A stretch of DNA of 11,846 bases from Tieghemiomyces parasiticus (lineage: Eukaryota; Kickxellomycota; Dimargaritomycetes; Dimargaritales; Dimargaritaceae). The DNA is taken from NCBI GenBank assembly GCA_027575765.1, contig JANBPT010001243.1, positions 1-11,846 of the forward strand. The letters run 5' to 3'. The notes beneath the pieces are model-generated. The model was not told the DNA's origin. It saw nothing but the letters and a program-made list of their open reading frames with translations, and made no database searches. The first letter of the stretch is position 1, and each line of letters starts with the position of its first letter. Positions 1 through 8,944 of this stretch are shown piece after piece. Position numbers and translations under genes: made by a program.

Positions 1-219
<219 letters not shown>

Positions 220-476
220 ACTTATCCACTTTCTCTATTCCTTATTGTTTAACGCCTGACCCTCAGTTCTCTCTGGTCCGCGTGAGGTTCTTCTGTAATA
301 TACTCATGTTCCACCTCCACCGTACTATGTCTATAAGCTATCGTGTGTGTGTCATTGTCACGGTGAGTGACGTCGAGTGGGATGAAACATGTCTCATCTA
401 TTCATAAACGATCTAATCTATCCCCTAAGCCTCTGGTCAATGTACCCAATTGATGATGCGGCTATGTTTCAATTCA

Positions 477-482
477 AATAAA
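477..482 (+). terminator. Possible poly(A) signal for histone H3
   Basis: An AATAAA hexamer lies 258 nt after the H3 stop codon on the coding strand, in AT-rich surroundings. It is the only canonical hexamer I noticed between the stop and the downstream hairpin. Fungal poly(A) signals are loose, so this is only a candidate. Confidence 0.3.
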
Positions 483-528
483 TGGCCACTCTAAAGTTTT
501 TCACGCAATATTCGAATAATGGTTTCTT

Positions 529-553
529 GGCTCTCTGGGTTGCCAAGAGAGCC
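529..553. repeat. Perfect 8-bp inverted repeat / hairpin between convergent genes
   Basis: GGCTCTCT (529-536) and AGAGAGCC (546-553) are exact reverse complements separated by 9 nt. The pairing can be extended by TTGG/CCAA at the base with one bulged C, and by GG/CC inside the loop with one bulged A, giving a stem of about 12 bp. It lies between the 3' ends of H3 and gamma-SNAP, so it would fold in the read-through RNA of either gene. The remaining intergenic DNA from 220 to 780 shows no coding signal. A role in 3'-end formation is inference. Confidence 0.6.
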
Positions 554-780
554 CAATGACCGTAGTTACGCTATTCGGGCAGTGTCCTTGATGTGCCTTG
601 TAAAGAAACGCGGAAGCCGAGATCTCCCCTTCACCAGTCTACGACCTCAGCCGCAGCGCCTATTCGAGAGTTCCTACCCCCCAGGGAGCAGGGTGATAAA
701 TGGTCCCAGCTGGAAATGGCTTTCCCAGGCTCGTACATGATCAGTATCGTTCGTACAAGCGCTCAAAGTGACAAATCCAC

Positions 781-786
781 TTTATT
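781..786 (-). terminator. Poly(A) signal of gamma-SNAP gene
   Basis: TTTATT on the + strand reads AATAAA on the minus strand, 20 nt downstream of the gamma-SNAP TAG stop. Position and sequence are canonical. It supports the gene ending at 806. Confidence 0.6.
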
Positions 787-805
787 CTCAGGGTGTTTCT
801 TGGAT

Positions 806-2388
806 CTAACACAGGTCATCATCATCGTCCGGCGTTGGGTCGCTCACTGGGAACGCGGGTGCCGCTGCGGGGGCGCCGGTGGTCGTACCAGTTGGCGGCA
901 GGTTCTCAGCCGCCTTGACCCCGGAAATGGACATGTGGTGCGCCAATTTGGCCACTTCCGAAGGCAGAAATTCGAGTGTCTGCGCGTGGCGCGGGTCCTG
1001 GCGGATCTCCTGCAGTTGCGCCGCATCCCAGTGTTCAAAGGCGTCGACCAGGGCCTGGCCGACGGCGGCCTCGGGTGTCGGGGCCACGTCACCCGTGCTG
1101 GCGGGGACATTACCCCACATCCCGCCGCCACTCGGCGCGGCCTCGGGTCCTGCAAACAACCAGCCATCCAGGCGCTTACGGGCCTCGACCGAGTCGCCCA
1201 TGGCCAGCGCCACAATCACGATACACAAATGGGCCTTGTCGGACTCGGAACGCCGGACGAGCACCCGTGACGCCTTGGCGAGCTTGCCCAGGAAGAAGAG
1301 TGCCTCTGGAAAGCGACGGTGGCGAACGGCGCAACCGGCGGCGTTACGTAGCGTCTCGATCGACATGCGCTCGCGGTCCTCCGCCTCGTAAATATTGGCG
1401 CTCTGCTTGTACAGGTCCAGGGCGCGGTCAGGATCGAGCGGTTCGCACAGTCTGGAGGAGAGCAGCGGGGTATGAATGCGAATCGTGGCGTGCGTCAGAC
1501 ACGGATAGTAAGGGACAAGCGAGGGCTGTGGCCTGCGCTTTTAACGGCGAGTTGGTTGCCTATCGCCCTGGTTGGGGTAAACTTACTGGGCGGCTTTCTC
1601 AACGATTCCAGCCGCTTTGTCTGGCGACGACCCGTGAGCAATGTACAGGTCACTGGCCCGCGTGTAGAGTTCGATGGCGCGCAGTTGGTCCTGAGACTGC
1701 TGCGCCAGATTCCCAGCGTTCTCCAGCGCTTTTCCCGCTAGGAACATACTAGTGGGCAGGTCGGGGGCATAGCAGCGTAGGGGTAGATGGGCATGGTGTA
1801 CGTTCCCCAGGAAGCGTGCGTGTGAATGGCCCGGTTGATTGTGGGCGACTGCCTTCCAGGTATCAAAAAACGGGTAAGTGACTTACCTGCCAAACTTGGC
1901 CAGGGCGTCAGCCGACTGCTGGTAAGCGCGGATGGCGTTGTCGTGCGACCGGGCAGCCTTAAAGGCATTGGCTGTAGCCAAGCGGGGGTGGGTTGGTAAA
2001 TCATGATTAGGGTCACCGCCGTTGAAAAGACCAGGGCCGTGCGTTGCACGAGACGTAATCTCGTCCGCGGACACGCCCGTCAAGCTTGTCGGCAATTGGA
2101 CTTACCGGCCTTCTCATACAGCTGGGCAGCAATGTCCCACTCGGGTTTGCGAAACCAGCCCGACTTGGTACTGTAAAGTAGCAGCAGCGGTGCGAGCGGC
2201 GGATGGGCGAATTGAAGGTTAGTAGGTAGCGTCGGCGAGGGCGGGCTAGCTATGTGTACCTGGGTAGTAGCCACCTGGGCGCATGCGTCTCGTTCCTTCA
2301 GCATGAGCCTTCGTAGGACTCGGACCACCTACTACTTGTGGGCGTCGGCCATGTAGTCGGCCCCGCGGCGCAGATTGGCGTCGGCCAT
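806..2388 (-). CDS. Gamma-SNAP (soluble NSF attachment protein gamma), five exons
   Basis: SNAP-family adaptor that links NSF/Sec18 ATPase to SNARE complexes for disassembly after membrane fusion; acts in the cytosol on vesicle and organelle membranes. Exons on the minus strand: 2388-2336, 2170-2106, 1971-1887, 1748-1587 and 1451-806, with introns of 165, 134, 138 and 135 nt. Phases match at every junction and give 336 residues. The helical repeats align with animal gamma-SNAP nearly without gaps over the first two-thirds: residues 20-67 include GWFRKPEWDIAAQLYEKA, and 68-121 include AGKALENAGNLAQQ and SDLYIAHG. The C-terminus DDDDDLC (330-336) resembles the acidic, LC-ending gamma-SNAP tail and not the alpha-SNAP tail. 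Start ATG 2388 was chosen because family members begin at this point and it precedes the first donor in phase; the frame stays open upstream to 2550. Intron 3 uses an unusual CCCACTAG acceptor. The C-terminal third contains a Gly/Pro/Ala-rich insertion. Confidence 0.9.
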
Positions 2389-2742
2389 GTTAGCTGGAGG
2401 AAGGGGGGGGATGAGAGTGCCGTCGGCGAGGAGTGAAGGTACCGCGAATGGAGTGGGTGAGGAATTGTTAAGCACAAGTTCCGGGTTCCAGACGGTCTCG
2501 ACCGTACGGAGTTTAAGGTGATAGGTAGAATGGTTTCGCAGCCAAGGCATGGCTTACCCCTTCCCCTCCCCTGTTTCCAGCTGGAAGTAAAAGTGGCACT
2601 TCGTCAGGCTATCAGTATCATCCGCTGCACTCACCACCTCACCTATACTGGAACAACCCGCAGCCAGCACTTTATTGCACACACGGTCGTTATCTCGTCC
2701 CCTCCCTTTTACTGTGGTGGCTGATAGACATCAGGCCGACAG

Positions 2743-2753
2743 CCCTAACCCTA
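2743..2753 (+). promoter_or_regulatory. Telobox-like motif CCCTAACCCTA
   Basis: Nearly two units of the TTAGGG-type telomeric repeat sit about 355 bp upstream of the gamma-SNAP ATG and 64-74 bp beyond the NRAMP stop. In several fungi such teloboxes are bound by Myb-type telomere-repeat factors (Tbf1 class) and act in promoters. Function here is inferred; two units can occur by chance. Confidence 0.3.
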
Positions 2754-2777
2754 GAAGCACGGTCGCTAGTCTTGCTA

Positions 2778-2783
2778 TTTATT
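2778..2783 (-). terminator. Poly(A) signal of NRAMP gene
   Basis: TTTATT on the + strand gives AATAAA on the minus strand, 33 nt after the NRAMP TAA stop, in AT-rich DNA. It supports the transporter gene ending here. Confidence 0.55.
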
Positions 2784-2816
2784 AGTAGTGTACAGAAAAT
2801 ACAAGAAAGAACGGAG

Positions 2817-4517
2817 TTATTCAACGTCCGATTGTGGGGTTAACTTGGGGGAGTCGGACGGTGAGACCGAAGCAGTGGATGGGTCGCGTTTGGATAGCCG
2901 CCGGTCGATCGGGTACCACGCCAGGAACCCAATGAAGGCCAGGTAGGGTATGGCACTGACCCCTAGGACGACGTAGGCCACTGCCGGCGGGGTGCCCGCG
3001 GCGTCGGCCAGACCACCCGTAAAGTCCACGAGCAGGAAGGCATTGAACCCCAGCACCACCAGGGTGAGCGCCCCGGCGACCAGACGAACGAATCGGCCGT
3101 TGGCGAAGACACCCACGACGTGAGGGTGGCTAGTGAATTTGAGCACGGGGACGAGAGCGAAGGGTAGCTGGATGCTCTGCAGGACGTTCAAGATCTCGCC
3201 CACCGAGTCGAAGCGGCCGGTCGCCAGGAGGGCCACCGCCAAACTAGGCACAAGGGCGATCGACCGGGTGATGGCCACCCGCTGCCAGGGCCGTACACGC
3301 CACTGCCAGAAGCCCTCCATGACGTACTGGCCCGCCATGGTGCCCGTCATGGTCGAGGTCTGGCCCGCTGCCAATAGGCCTACCGCCCAGAGGTAGCGCG
3401 CGCCGCGACTGCCGAGGGCCCGCTGGAGCACGTCGGCGGCATCGTAGAGGCCTGGGAGGGCTCGGTCGGGCTGCGTTGGATCGTAAAACACGCGTGCAAA
3501 CACCACCATGATGGCCATGTTGATGAGGAACGACAGGGCCAAGGCCACGGCCGACTCGATGCGAAAGTAGAAATTAGCCTCCCGGATTCCGCCGTGGGCG
3601 GCAGCGGGGGACCGGTCAATCTTGCGCGACATGACCAGGGCCGAGTGCAGAAATATATTGTGAGGCATGATGACAGCGCCCACCATGCCCACGGCCTGGG
3701 TGACGGATCCGGCCGGGACGCCGGGGACCGCCAGACCCCGGAGAACGGACAAGACGGGCGGGTGACTCAGAAACATCTCGACCCAGAAGCAGCCGGCCAT
3801 GGTGGCGATGAGGGCCACGAAGAAGGCCTCGAGCCACCGCACGCCTCGTGCCTGAAGCAGGAGGAACAGGAACGAGTCGACGGCCGTGATGAGCACACCG
3901 GCCCAGAGGGGCAGGTTCAGCAGGATACGCAGGGCCACGGCAGTACCGATAATCTCCTGGATATCACTCCCGATGATGGCAATCTCGGCGACGAACCAGA
4001 GGAGGCGCGAGGCCAGACGCGGGTACCCAGCATTGGCGTGCTCGGCAAGGTGGCGACCGGTGACGACGCCAAGCTTGGCGGCCAGGCACTGGATAACGAA
4101 GCCCACGACGTGGGACCACAGTAACAACCAGATAAGGCCGTAGCCGGCCACGGCCCCGCTCTGTAGGTCAGACTCGAGGTTGCCCGGGTCCAGGTAGGCC
4201 ACAGCCATGAGCCAACCGGGTCCGGCATAGCGCCAGAGTTTGCGCCAGGAAAACGTGGACTGATACGCCCCGGGGTCGACTTCGTCCACGGCGTACTCGG
4301 ACCAGTCCCGCCCGGCCGGTATGGTCGGGGCGGGGGAGGGCGTTGGTAATGCAGGTTCGGGAGAAGGCTCCGCGGGGCCCGCGAGGGATCGGTAGCGACC
4401 CTTGGCGGCGTCGGAACCGAAGTGCATGTCGGACGAGGGCGGGGTAGATGGTGTATTAGGTGCCGATGGGGAATGTTGGAAAGTCAGGCGGGAGCATAGG
4501 TAGGTGAGGTACCCCAT
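2817..4517 (-). CDS. NRAMP/DMT1-family divalent metal ion transporter
   Basis: Proton-coupled importer of Mn2+/Fe2+ and related metals (SLC11/Nramp, the Smf1-3 and DMT1 family), in the plasma membrane or an endosomal/vacuolar membrane. From ATG 4517 it is 566 residues, a usual family length. A proline/serine-rich cytosolic N-terminus (about 1-90) precedes the hydrophobic core. TM1 carries DPGN (110-113) and TM6 carries MPHN (284-287), supplying the metal-binding Asp, Asn and Met. The signature AGQTSTMTGT lies at 384-393, and EIAIIGSDIQEIIG in TM3. About eleven or twelve membrane segments can be read. The C-terminus is short and Ser/Pro-rich. The gene is one exon, unlike its neighbours. The frame is open to an ATG at 4658, but that ATG has poor context and the intervening stretch is CT-rich like fungal leaders. 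ATG 4517 has A at -3 and G at +4; ATG 4427 is a third option. The function is secure; the start and the preferred metal are not. Confidence 0.93.
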   Translation of the reverse strand: MGYLTYLCSRLTFQHSPSAPNTPSTPPSSDMHFGSDAAKGRYRSLAGPAEPSPEPALPTPSPAPTIPAGRDWSEYAVDEVDPGAYQSTFSWRKLWRYAGPGWLMAVAYLDPGNLESDLQSGAVAGYGLIWLLLWSHVVGFVIQCLAAKLGVVTGRHLAEHANAGYPRLASRLLWFVAEIAIIGSDIQEIIGTAVALRILLNLPLWAGVLITAVDSFLFLLLQARGVRWLEAFFVALIATMAGCFWVEMFLSHPPVLSVLRGLAVPGVPAGSVTQAVGMVGAVIMPHNIFLHSALVMSRKIDRSPAAAHGGIREANFYFRIESAVALALSFLINMAIMVVFARVFYDPTQPDRALPGLYDAADVLQRALGSRGARYLWAVGLLAAGQTSTMTGTMAGQYVMEGFWQWRVRPWQRVAITRSIALVPSLAVALLATGRFDSVGEILNVLQSIQLPFALVPVLKFTSHPHVVGVFANGRFVRLVAGALTLVVLGFNAFLLVDFTGGLADAAGTPPAVAYVVLGVSAIPYLAFIGFLAWYPIDRRLSKRDPSTASVSPSDSPKLTPQSDVE

Positions 4518-4630
4518 GATTTTAGTGGCAGGCGGTACGCCCCTTTTCCACCGTGCCTCGGACGATGTAGTGTGGGGGGACGGGTAATAAGAAAGGGCGG
4601 GAAAAAAGCTAATGGGAGGATGGCAGGTCT

Positions 4631-4648
4631 GGGTGGGGGGGGGGCGGG
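4631..4648 (+). promoter_or_regulatory. G-quadruplex-capable G tract in NRAMP upstream region
   Basis: GGG-T-G10-C-GGG can supply four runs of three G residues with short loops. It is on the + strand, which is the template strand for NRAMP, about 115 bp upstream of the chosen ATG. A second nine-G run lies at 4816-4824. Whether it folds or matters is unknown. Confidence 0.4.
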
Positions 4649-5513
4649 TGGCATGCATTAGGCTTAAATGGGAATAATACGGGCCAGTCTAGGTATATGT
4701 CGTATGATGGATATCGGGACGGGCAGGAGTAGTGGTGATAGGCAGGGTTCTCCTCCCATACTAGGCCGAGCATGGACTGCACAGCTAGATGGATTAGCCG
4801 CAGTATGGTTTATTTGGGGGGGGGAGTCTGGTTGGTGGCGAATGTACTGGCGGTGGGGCGATAGGGCGAAACGATAGGCCAGCGGAAGTGGAGCGTGATA
4901 GTGAGCATGGAGGTCGGAGATTGGGCGGCCGAAGCTGGCGAACCGGTGCTAAGCGGGTGCCTTCGTAGAGGCCGGTCTGGATTGATCATCTGGCGAGGGA
5001 CGAAGGTGACGGCCGGCACGCCGATAGGTGGATCCGTTTAGGTACGGTGGGTGCGAATGGGAGAAAGGAGTGAAACCATGCCGTGGTCTGAGCGGGCGTG
5101 TCATAACAAGAAGCGGTAGCCAGGGGCCACTGCGGAATGATACCACGATCGATCGGGTGGAGCGACGAGTCCAGATTGTAACTCAAAAGTAATCGGTACG
5201 GGTCCGAAGGTGGAGTGACAAGGCCATAAGATTACTACTGCCCGACAAGTGTGGTGTTCAGAGCCAAACGATACCGCATCGGTGATCTCTGGGGTCGTTC
5301 GGAGGCGGCCACCCAACCACAGTCATCCACCTGCCTTTCAGGCCCGCCTACCTGACGGGGTTGGTGCTGATGATCACTGTCGTCATCCAATTTTTTTAAA
5401 GGGGGGTGCATTCGCGCTGGCTAGAGCCCTTTCCCTTCCCCACGATTGCAGTACTGGTTACCGCCGACCATGGTTAGACCGTCTATCCCGTTACTCGGGT
5501 TTATTAGGATTTT

Positions 5514-5531
5514 AAATGGATGAAATGGATG
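5514..5531 (+). repeat. Tandem 9-bp direct repeat (AAATGGATG x2)
   Basis: Two exact adjacent copies, 5514-5522 and 5523-5531, in otherwise featureless intergenic DNA downstream of the RanBPM gene. No function is suggested. Confidence 0.5.
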
Positions 5532-5779
5532 CCGACCGTATTAGTACCAGTCTGGCCGCGCCACCAAACATGGCCATGGGATGTTACGGGGCACCGTGCT
5601 AATCTATAAATCATGCCTCATATATGAATAACCCCTCAGATGGGATGAAACCGTCGGCGGCACAGCGACGATGCGCCTCTCGTTCGACACACCCGTTGGG
5701 AGGATATAAAGGTAAGGCGCCACCGACCTGACTAGGGTCAGTTCCGATCCAATGACGGCGCCATATCGAGGTTCATACG

Positions 5780-5785
5780 TTTATT
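5780..5785 (-). terminator. Poly(A) signal of RanBPM-like gene
   Basis: TTTATT on the + strand gives AATAAA on the minus strand, 42 nt after the RanBPM TAG stop. Position and AT-rich surroundings fit a 3'-end signal. Confidence 0.55.
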
Positions 5786-5827
5786 GTTTACAATGTTTAA
5801 GTCTTGAGGGGGGGCAATAAGAGGTAT

Positions 5828-7781
5828 CTAGAGAAGGTCTCGGTCAAGTTGGATCAGGTTAGCGGCCGGGTTACCCTGGTTAATCAACTCATTCAGGACA
5901 GCTTTACTCTGGGCAACCGTCAACTCAAGAGGTGGTACCCGCGGCTTGTGCTGCGATACGAGGATTTCCTCGTTCAAGACATGCACCAGATCCCGGCGAC
6001 GGTCCTCGTCGAGCAGGTGCGCCATGGGGCTGGCGCGCGGGTCGGCGTAGGCCAACAGTGAAAATATGTTGACCAGGGTTTCCCGGACCTCGGGACGCGG
6101 GTCCTGGGCGTAGTCGGCCTGGAGACGGTGCCCGCAGCGTAGCGCCCGCCGCAGCAGCTGGGCCGCCGTGCGTGGGCTATCTTGGCCTTCGACGTCCTCC
6201 CGATCCCCGTCCACATCCATGGCTGCTTTGCCGTTGGTCCGCGGGGGGTCGGTTTCCCCATCTGACGCCGAGCCCCAACCAGTCTCGCCTTCTTCGTCCA
6301 GCATATCTACAGCCTGCGCGCCGCCCGCCTGTTTGATCAGCTCGACAAACTGCTGGCAGCGCAGCTGAAAGTGCACGGCTTCGTTCTGCGGGAGCACCCG
6401 GGGGTAGTGCCGCTGGGTGAGGCGTAGGGCCCGATCCACGTCACCAGCCAGGAGGCGTTGCGAGATTTGCTGGCGCACGGTGATTTCGTTGTCCTGGTCG
6501 TCCAGGTCGCTGAGGATACGCTGTAGCGCGGCGGAGGGTCCGCCAGGGCGCTGTGGAGTCGTGCCCAGTACGTTCTGGGCGAAGGCCCGCGCGGTGTGGC
6601 GGTAGCCGTGGTGAATAAAATAGGACAGTATCAGGTCGTTGGTCAGGTCGCGTTCAGTCGGCCGGTCCGCGGTGAGGGTATCGGGGTCCCCCGGGCGGGC
6701 GGTGTGGCGCAGGGCGGCAATCAAGCCACAGTCCGGCGGGCCGGCAGAGACGGGTGGGGCGGGTCCAGCATTGATGGCGGCCCATAGTTGGCGCTTCTCG
6801 TCGAGGTAGTATTGCTCAATATCGAAGAGGAATGGTTGGGCGCCAAAGTTGGCCAGTACCTTCTCCTCCCGGGTGCGCATGCCCACAGTAGGGTAGAGCA
6901 CGCCTTTTACGCCGTGGAAGGCGATATAGAGACGCACGCCGTTCTTGGTGAAGAAGACGCGGTGATTCCAGAGGTTGAGACAGCAGCCAATAACATCGTC
7001 CGTGGTAAAAGTGGGGCCGTACGGCCGGCCCGAACCGGATCCGGAGAAGCAGTTGCCGTCGTCGCCGTGGTAGCCCCACGAGTTGTTGTCCCAACCAGGT
7101 AGGCGGGTTGCCGCAGTAGTGCTGTGCGACAGGCCTATCCCAATGAATCCGTCGTGGCCCTTGTCGGTGATGGTCACCTCAAAGTAGTAGATTCCGCACT
7201 GGGAGGGAATGGGTCGGTTGGAACGAATACTTGCGGCATCAGCGTCACGCAGACCCTGACCTGCGGGAAACGAGGGCGTAAGGGAGGAGAGAGAGAAAGG
7301 GAGGGGCAGAGAGGGAGGGGGGATAGAAGGCGGCTCGAGAGGGGATGGGTGAGTTACGATGGCGATGGTGGTATCGACGAGGACGACGATGTACTGTCCC
7401 GGGAGGAGGCTTACCGGTATAGTTGGCCTGCAGGTTGCCGTTGCTCAGGGCAATGGGTTCGGTGCCCTCCTTCTTGGTCCATTCGCCGGGCGGCAGGGCC
7501 GCCGCCCGCTTGGCCTCGGGAAGCCGCAAGACATAGGCGGCATAGGGGGTATCACGTAGGTAGGCTGGTATCTGCTCCAGGACGCTAGATTTACCCGGTG
7601 TGGTCAGAGCCATGGTGGAGAGCGGGCGATGTGTCGAACGGAGGCCGGCGGGCGAAGAGTGGACGGGGTCGGTGTCGGTCCAGCGTTGGTCGAACTGGGA
7701 GAGTATATTACTCAGCGATGGAAAGTGCTGGTTAATGGACAGGTAGGCGTCCGGACTACCGTCCGCGGAATCGGGGTGCAT
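5828..7781 (-). CDS. RanBPM/Gid1-type CTLH ubiquitin-ligase scaffold (SPRY-LisH-CTLH-CRA), two exons
   Basis: Homologue of RANBP9/RANBP10 and yeast Gid1/Vid30, a scaffold and substrate-receptor platform of the CTLH (GID) E3 ubiquitin ligase, in cytosol and nucleus. Exons 7781-7415 and 7260-5828 flank a 154-nt intron (GTAAGC...CGCAG) that splits a Gly codon; total 599 residues. The SPRY domain spans about 105-270: CGIYYFEV, GFIGIGLS, LPGWDNNSWGYHGDDG, YGPTFTTDDVIGCCLNL and LYPTVG follow the family order closely. LisH is at about 328-352 (LSYFIHHGYRHTARAFA), CTLH at about 376-433, and the CRA domain at about 485-590. Between CTLH and CRA is a roughly 50-residue acidic linker rich in D/E/G (440-483). 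ATG 7781 was chosen for its GCCGCC context; upstream ATG 7865 is in frame but precedes CT-rich leader-like sequence. The domain set distinguishes it from SPRY-only proteins. Confidence 0.92.
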
Positions 7782-8467
7782 GGCGGCGGGGTTGACAATA
7801 CGGTGAAGGGGATGGTGGTGGGATATACAGGGGGAAAGGAGAGGGGAAGGGTGAGGCGTGCGCATTGGTTAGGGCGGGTGGGAGGACTGGGTTGACGCGT
7901 GAGCGGGCAAAGTCACACCGGAGGCTGAGCGTTGGCGATGGTTTCAGGCGGGATGGTCGTGAGAGAGATGGCAGGGGCGGGGGGTGGGAGGAGACACACC
8001 GCCGCCGGCAGAAAGGCAGGGGCCGGTCAGCGGGTGGCCATCCATCCATAGACCGCACCCGCCCGGGGAGCCCTCCTTCCCTACACGAGGTGACCCGGCA
8101 ATCCACCTCGACAATTTGACCCGCTAAGGCTTACATGTGACCACGGGTGACAGGTCGGCTGGCGGCGGAACCCAGGACTGACTGCGACTGCAAAGGGAGA
8201 AGCGAGGCGGATGGCGACCGGAAACGAAGAAGGCTAGACGGTGATGAGGAAAGAAAGCGTCATGCGAGAGCATACAAGTGAAGGATAGGATGCTGGGGAA
8301 GTGAGGCGGGGTTGAAGGGTGGGTGGACCCGCGGAATCGGCAGCTGGCATCAACCCGTCCCTCCCCTCATACTCTCAACCTCAGGCTTGCCAGCAGGGCT
8401 TGCAGTATCGAGTACCTGGCTAATCTTCAGAAAGGGTGTCGGTCAGTTTGCCAAGGGGCCCAGCGCT

Positions 8468-8480
8468 AGGTCCAGGACCT
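8468..8480. repeat. Dyad AGGTCC-A-GGACCT
   Basis: Exact 6-bp inverted repeat around one central base, near the middle of the divergent promoter region. Such compact dyads often bind dimeric regulators, but the factor is unknown. Confidence 0.45.
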
Positions 8481-8944
8481 TAGGCAATACTGGGGACAGG
8501 GTCAGGGCTCCTCTCCGCAGTTACTCGATGATGGCCCACGAGAGGGCGGTGTGATCTGCGATGGTGCTTGACGCTACCCTTTCATGAATGGCTTTGACAT
8601 GTGGGGATCCCTCTGCAATCACCTCGGGAGGGGGTATATTGCCGGCTTGGTCGGGGCGGCAGGTATTTCCTGCGCTTGGAATGCACCTAACGGCCCAGGC
8701 CCCATGGCCACGGAGAGGTTGGACAGGGCACTTCGGCACCCCCTCCTGCGTGCCAACCATCACAGATCTGACCAGTAGTCGTCTGCCAAGGGCTTGTGGT
8801 GTGCCAGTTAGCCCATCGAGGCGGCTTGCAGCATCACGTGAGGAATACCGAGACAGGTAGCAAGCGACGTTCCTCCTCACCCCCCAGATGGTCTTTCACC
8901 AGCATTACTCGCGGCGTTAGGGAAATAGGACAGTAGTAGGAGTT

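Larger units (their letters stand above)
2389..2816 (-). promoter_or_regulatory. Upstream region of gamma-SNAP gene
   Basis: No gene is recognisable here. The segment separates the gamma-SNAP start from the 3' end of the NRAMP gene and must hold the gamma-SNAP promoter. On the minus strand a pyrimidine-rich run with eight C residues (2410-2403) ends in CTCCAG only 5 nt before the ATG. This looks either like a fungal CT-box or like a splice acceptor of a 5'-UTR intron. A telomere-like motif lies at 2743-2753. I see no convincing TATA box. Confidence 0.5.
4518..5779. other. Intergenic region upstream of NRAMP, no gene recognised
   Basis: Roughly 1.26 kb between the NRAMP start and the RanBPM 3' end. 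Reading frames here are short, rich in Arg/Trp/Gly and match no family. The part nearest NRAMP (4518-4660) is strongly pyrimidine-rich on the minus strand, typical of a fungal promoter or leader. Two long G runs occur (4635-4644 and 4816-4824). Further left-to-right there is a tandem 9-bp repeat (5514-5531), a TCATATATGA palindrome (5618-5627) and a lone TATAAA on the + strand (5705-5710) without a following gene. Confidence 0.5.

Noticed and set aside
451..458. TGATGATG as a C box of a C/D snoRNA
   Set aside because: No CTGA D box or terminal stem was found within a suitable distance on that strand.
529..553. Canonical animal-type histone mRNA stem-loop
   Set aside because: The stem ends match, but the true element has a 6-bp stem with a 4-nt loop close to the stop, whereas this one is longer, bulged and more than 300 nt away.
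593..1752. Long + strand open frames (225, 170 and 258 codons)
   Set aside because: They lie opposite the gamma-SNAP exons, have Arg/Pro/Ser-rich composition and match no family; they are antisense shadows of a GC-rich gene.
3594..4124. + strand frame of 176 codons opposite NRAMP
   Set aside because: It is rich in Gly, Asp and His, mirrors the transporter's codons and has no recognisable domain.
5705..5710. TATAAA on the + strand as a promoter
   Set aside because: It faces the 3' end of a minus-strand gene and no + strand gene follows.
8521..8880. Frames of 90 and 119 codons on opposite strands in the divergent region
   Set aside because: They overlap each other, lack family motifs and have no splice or poly(A) context; either being real is unlikely.
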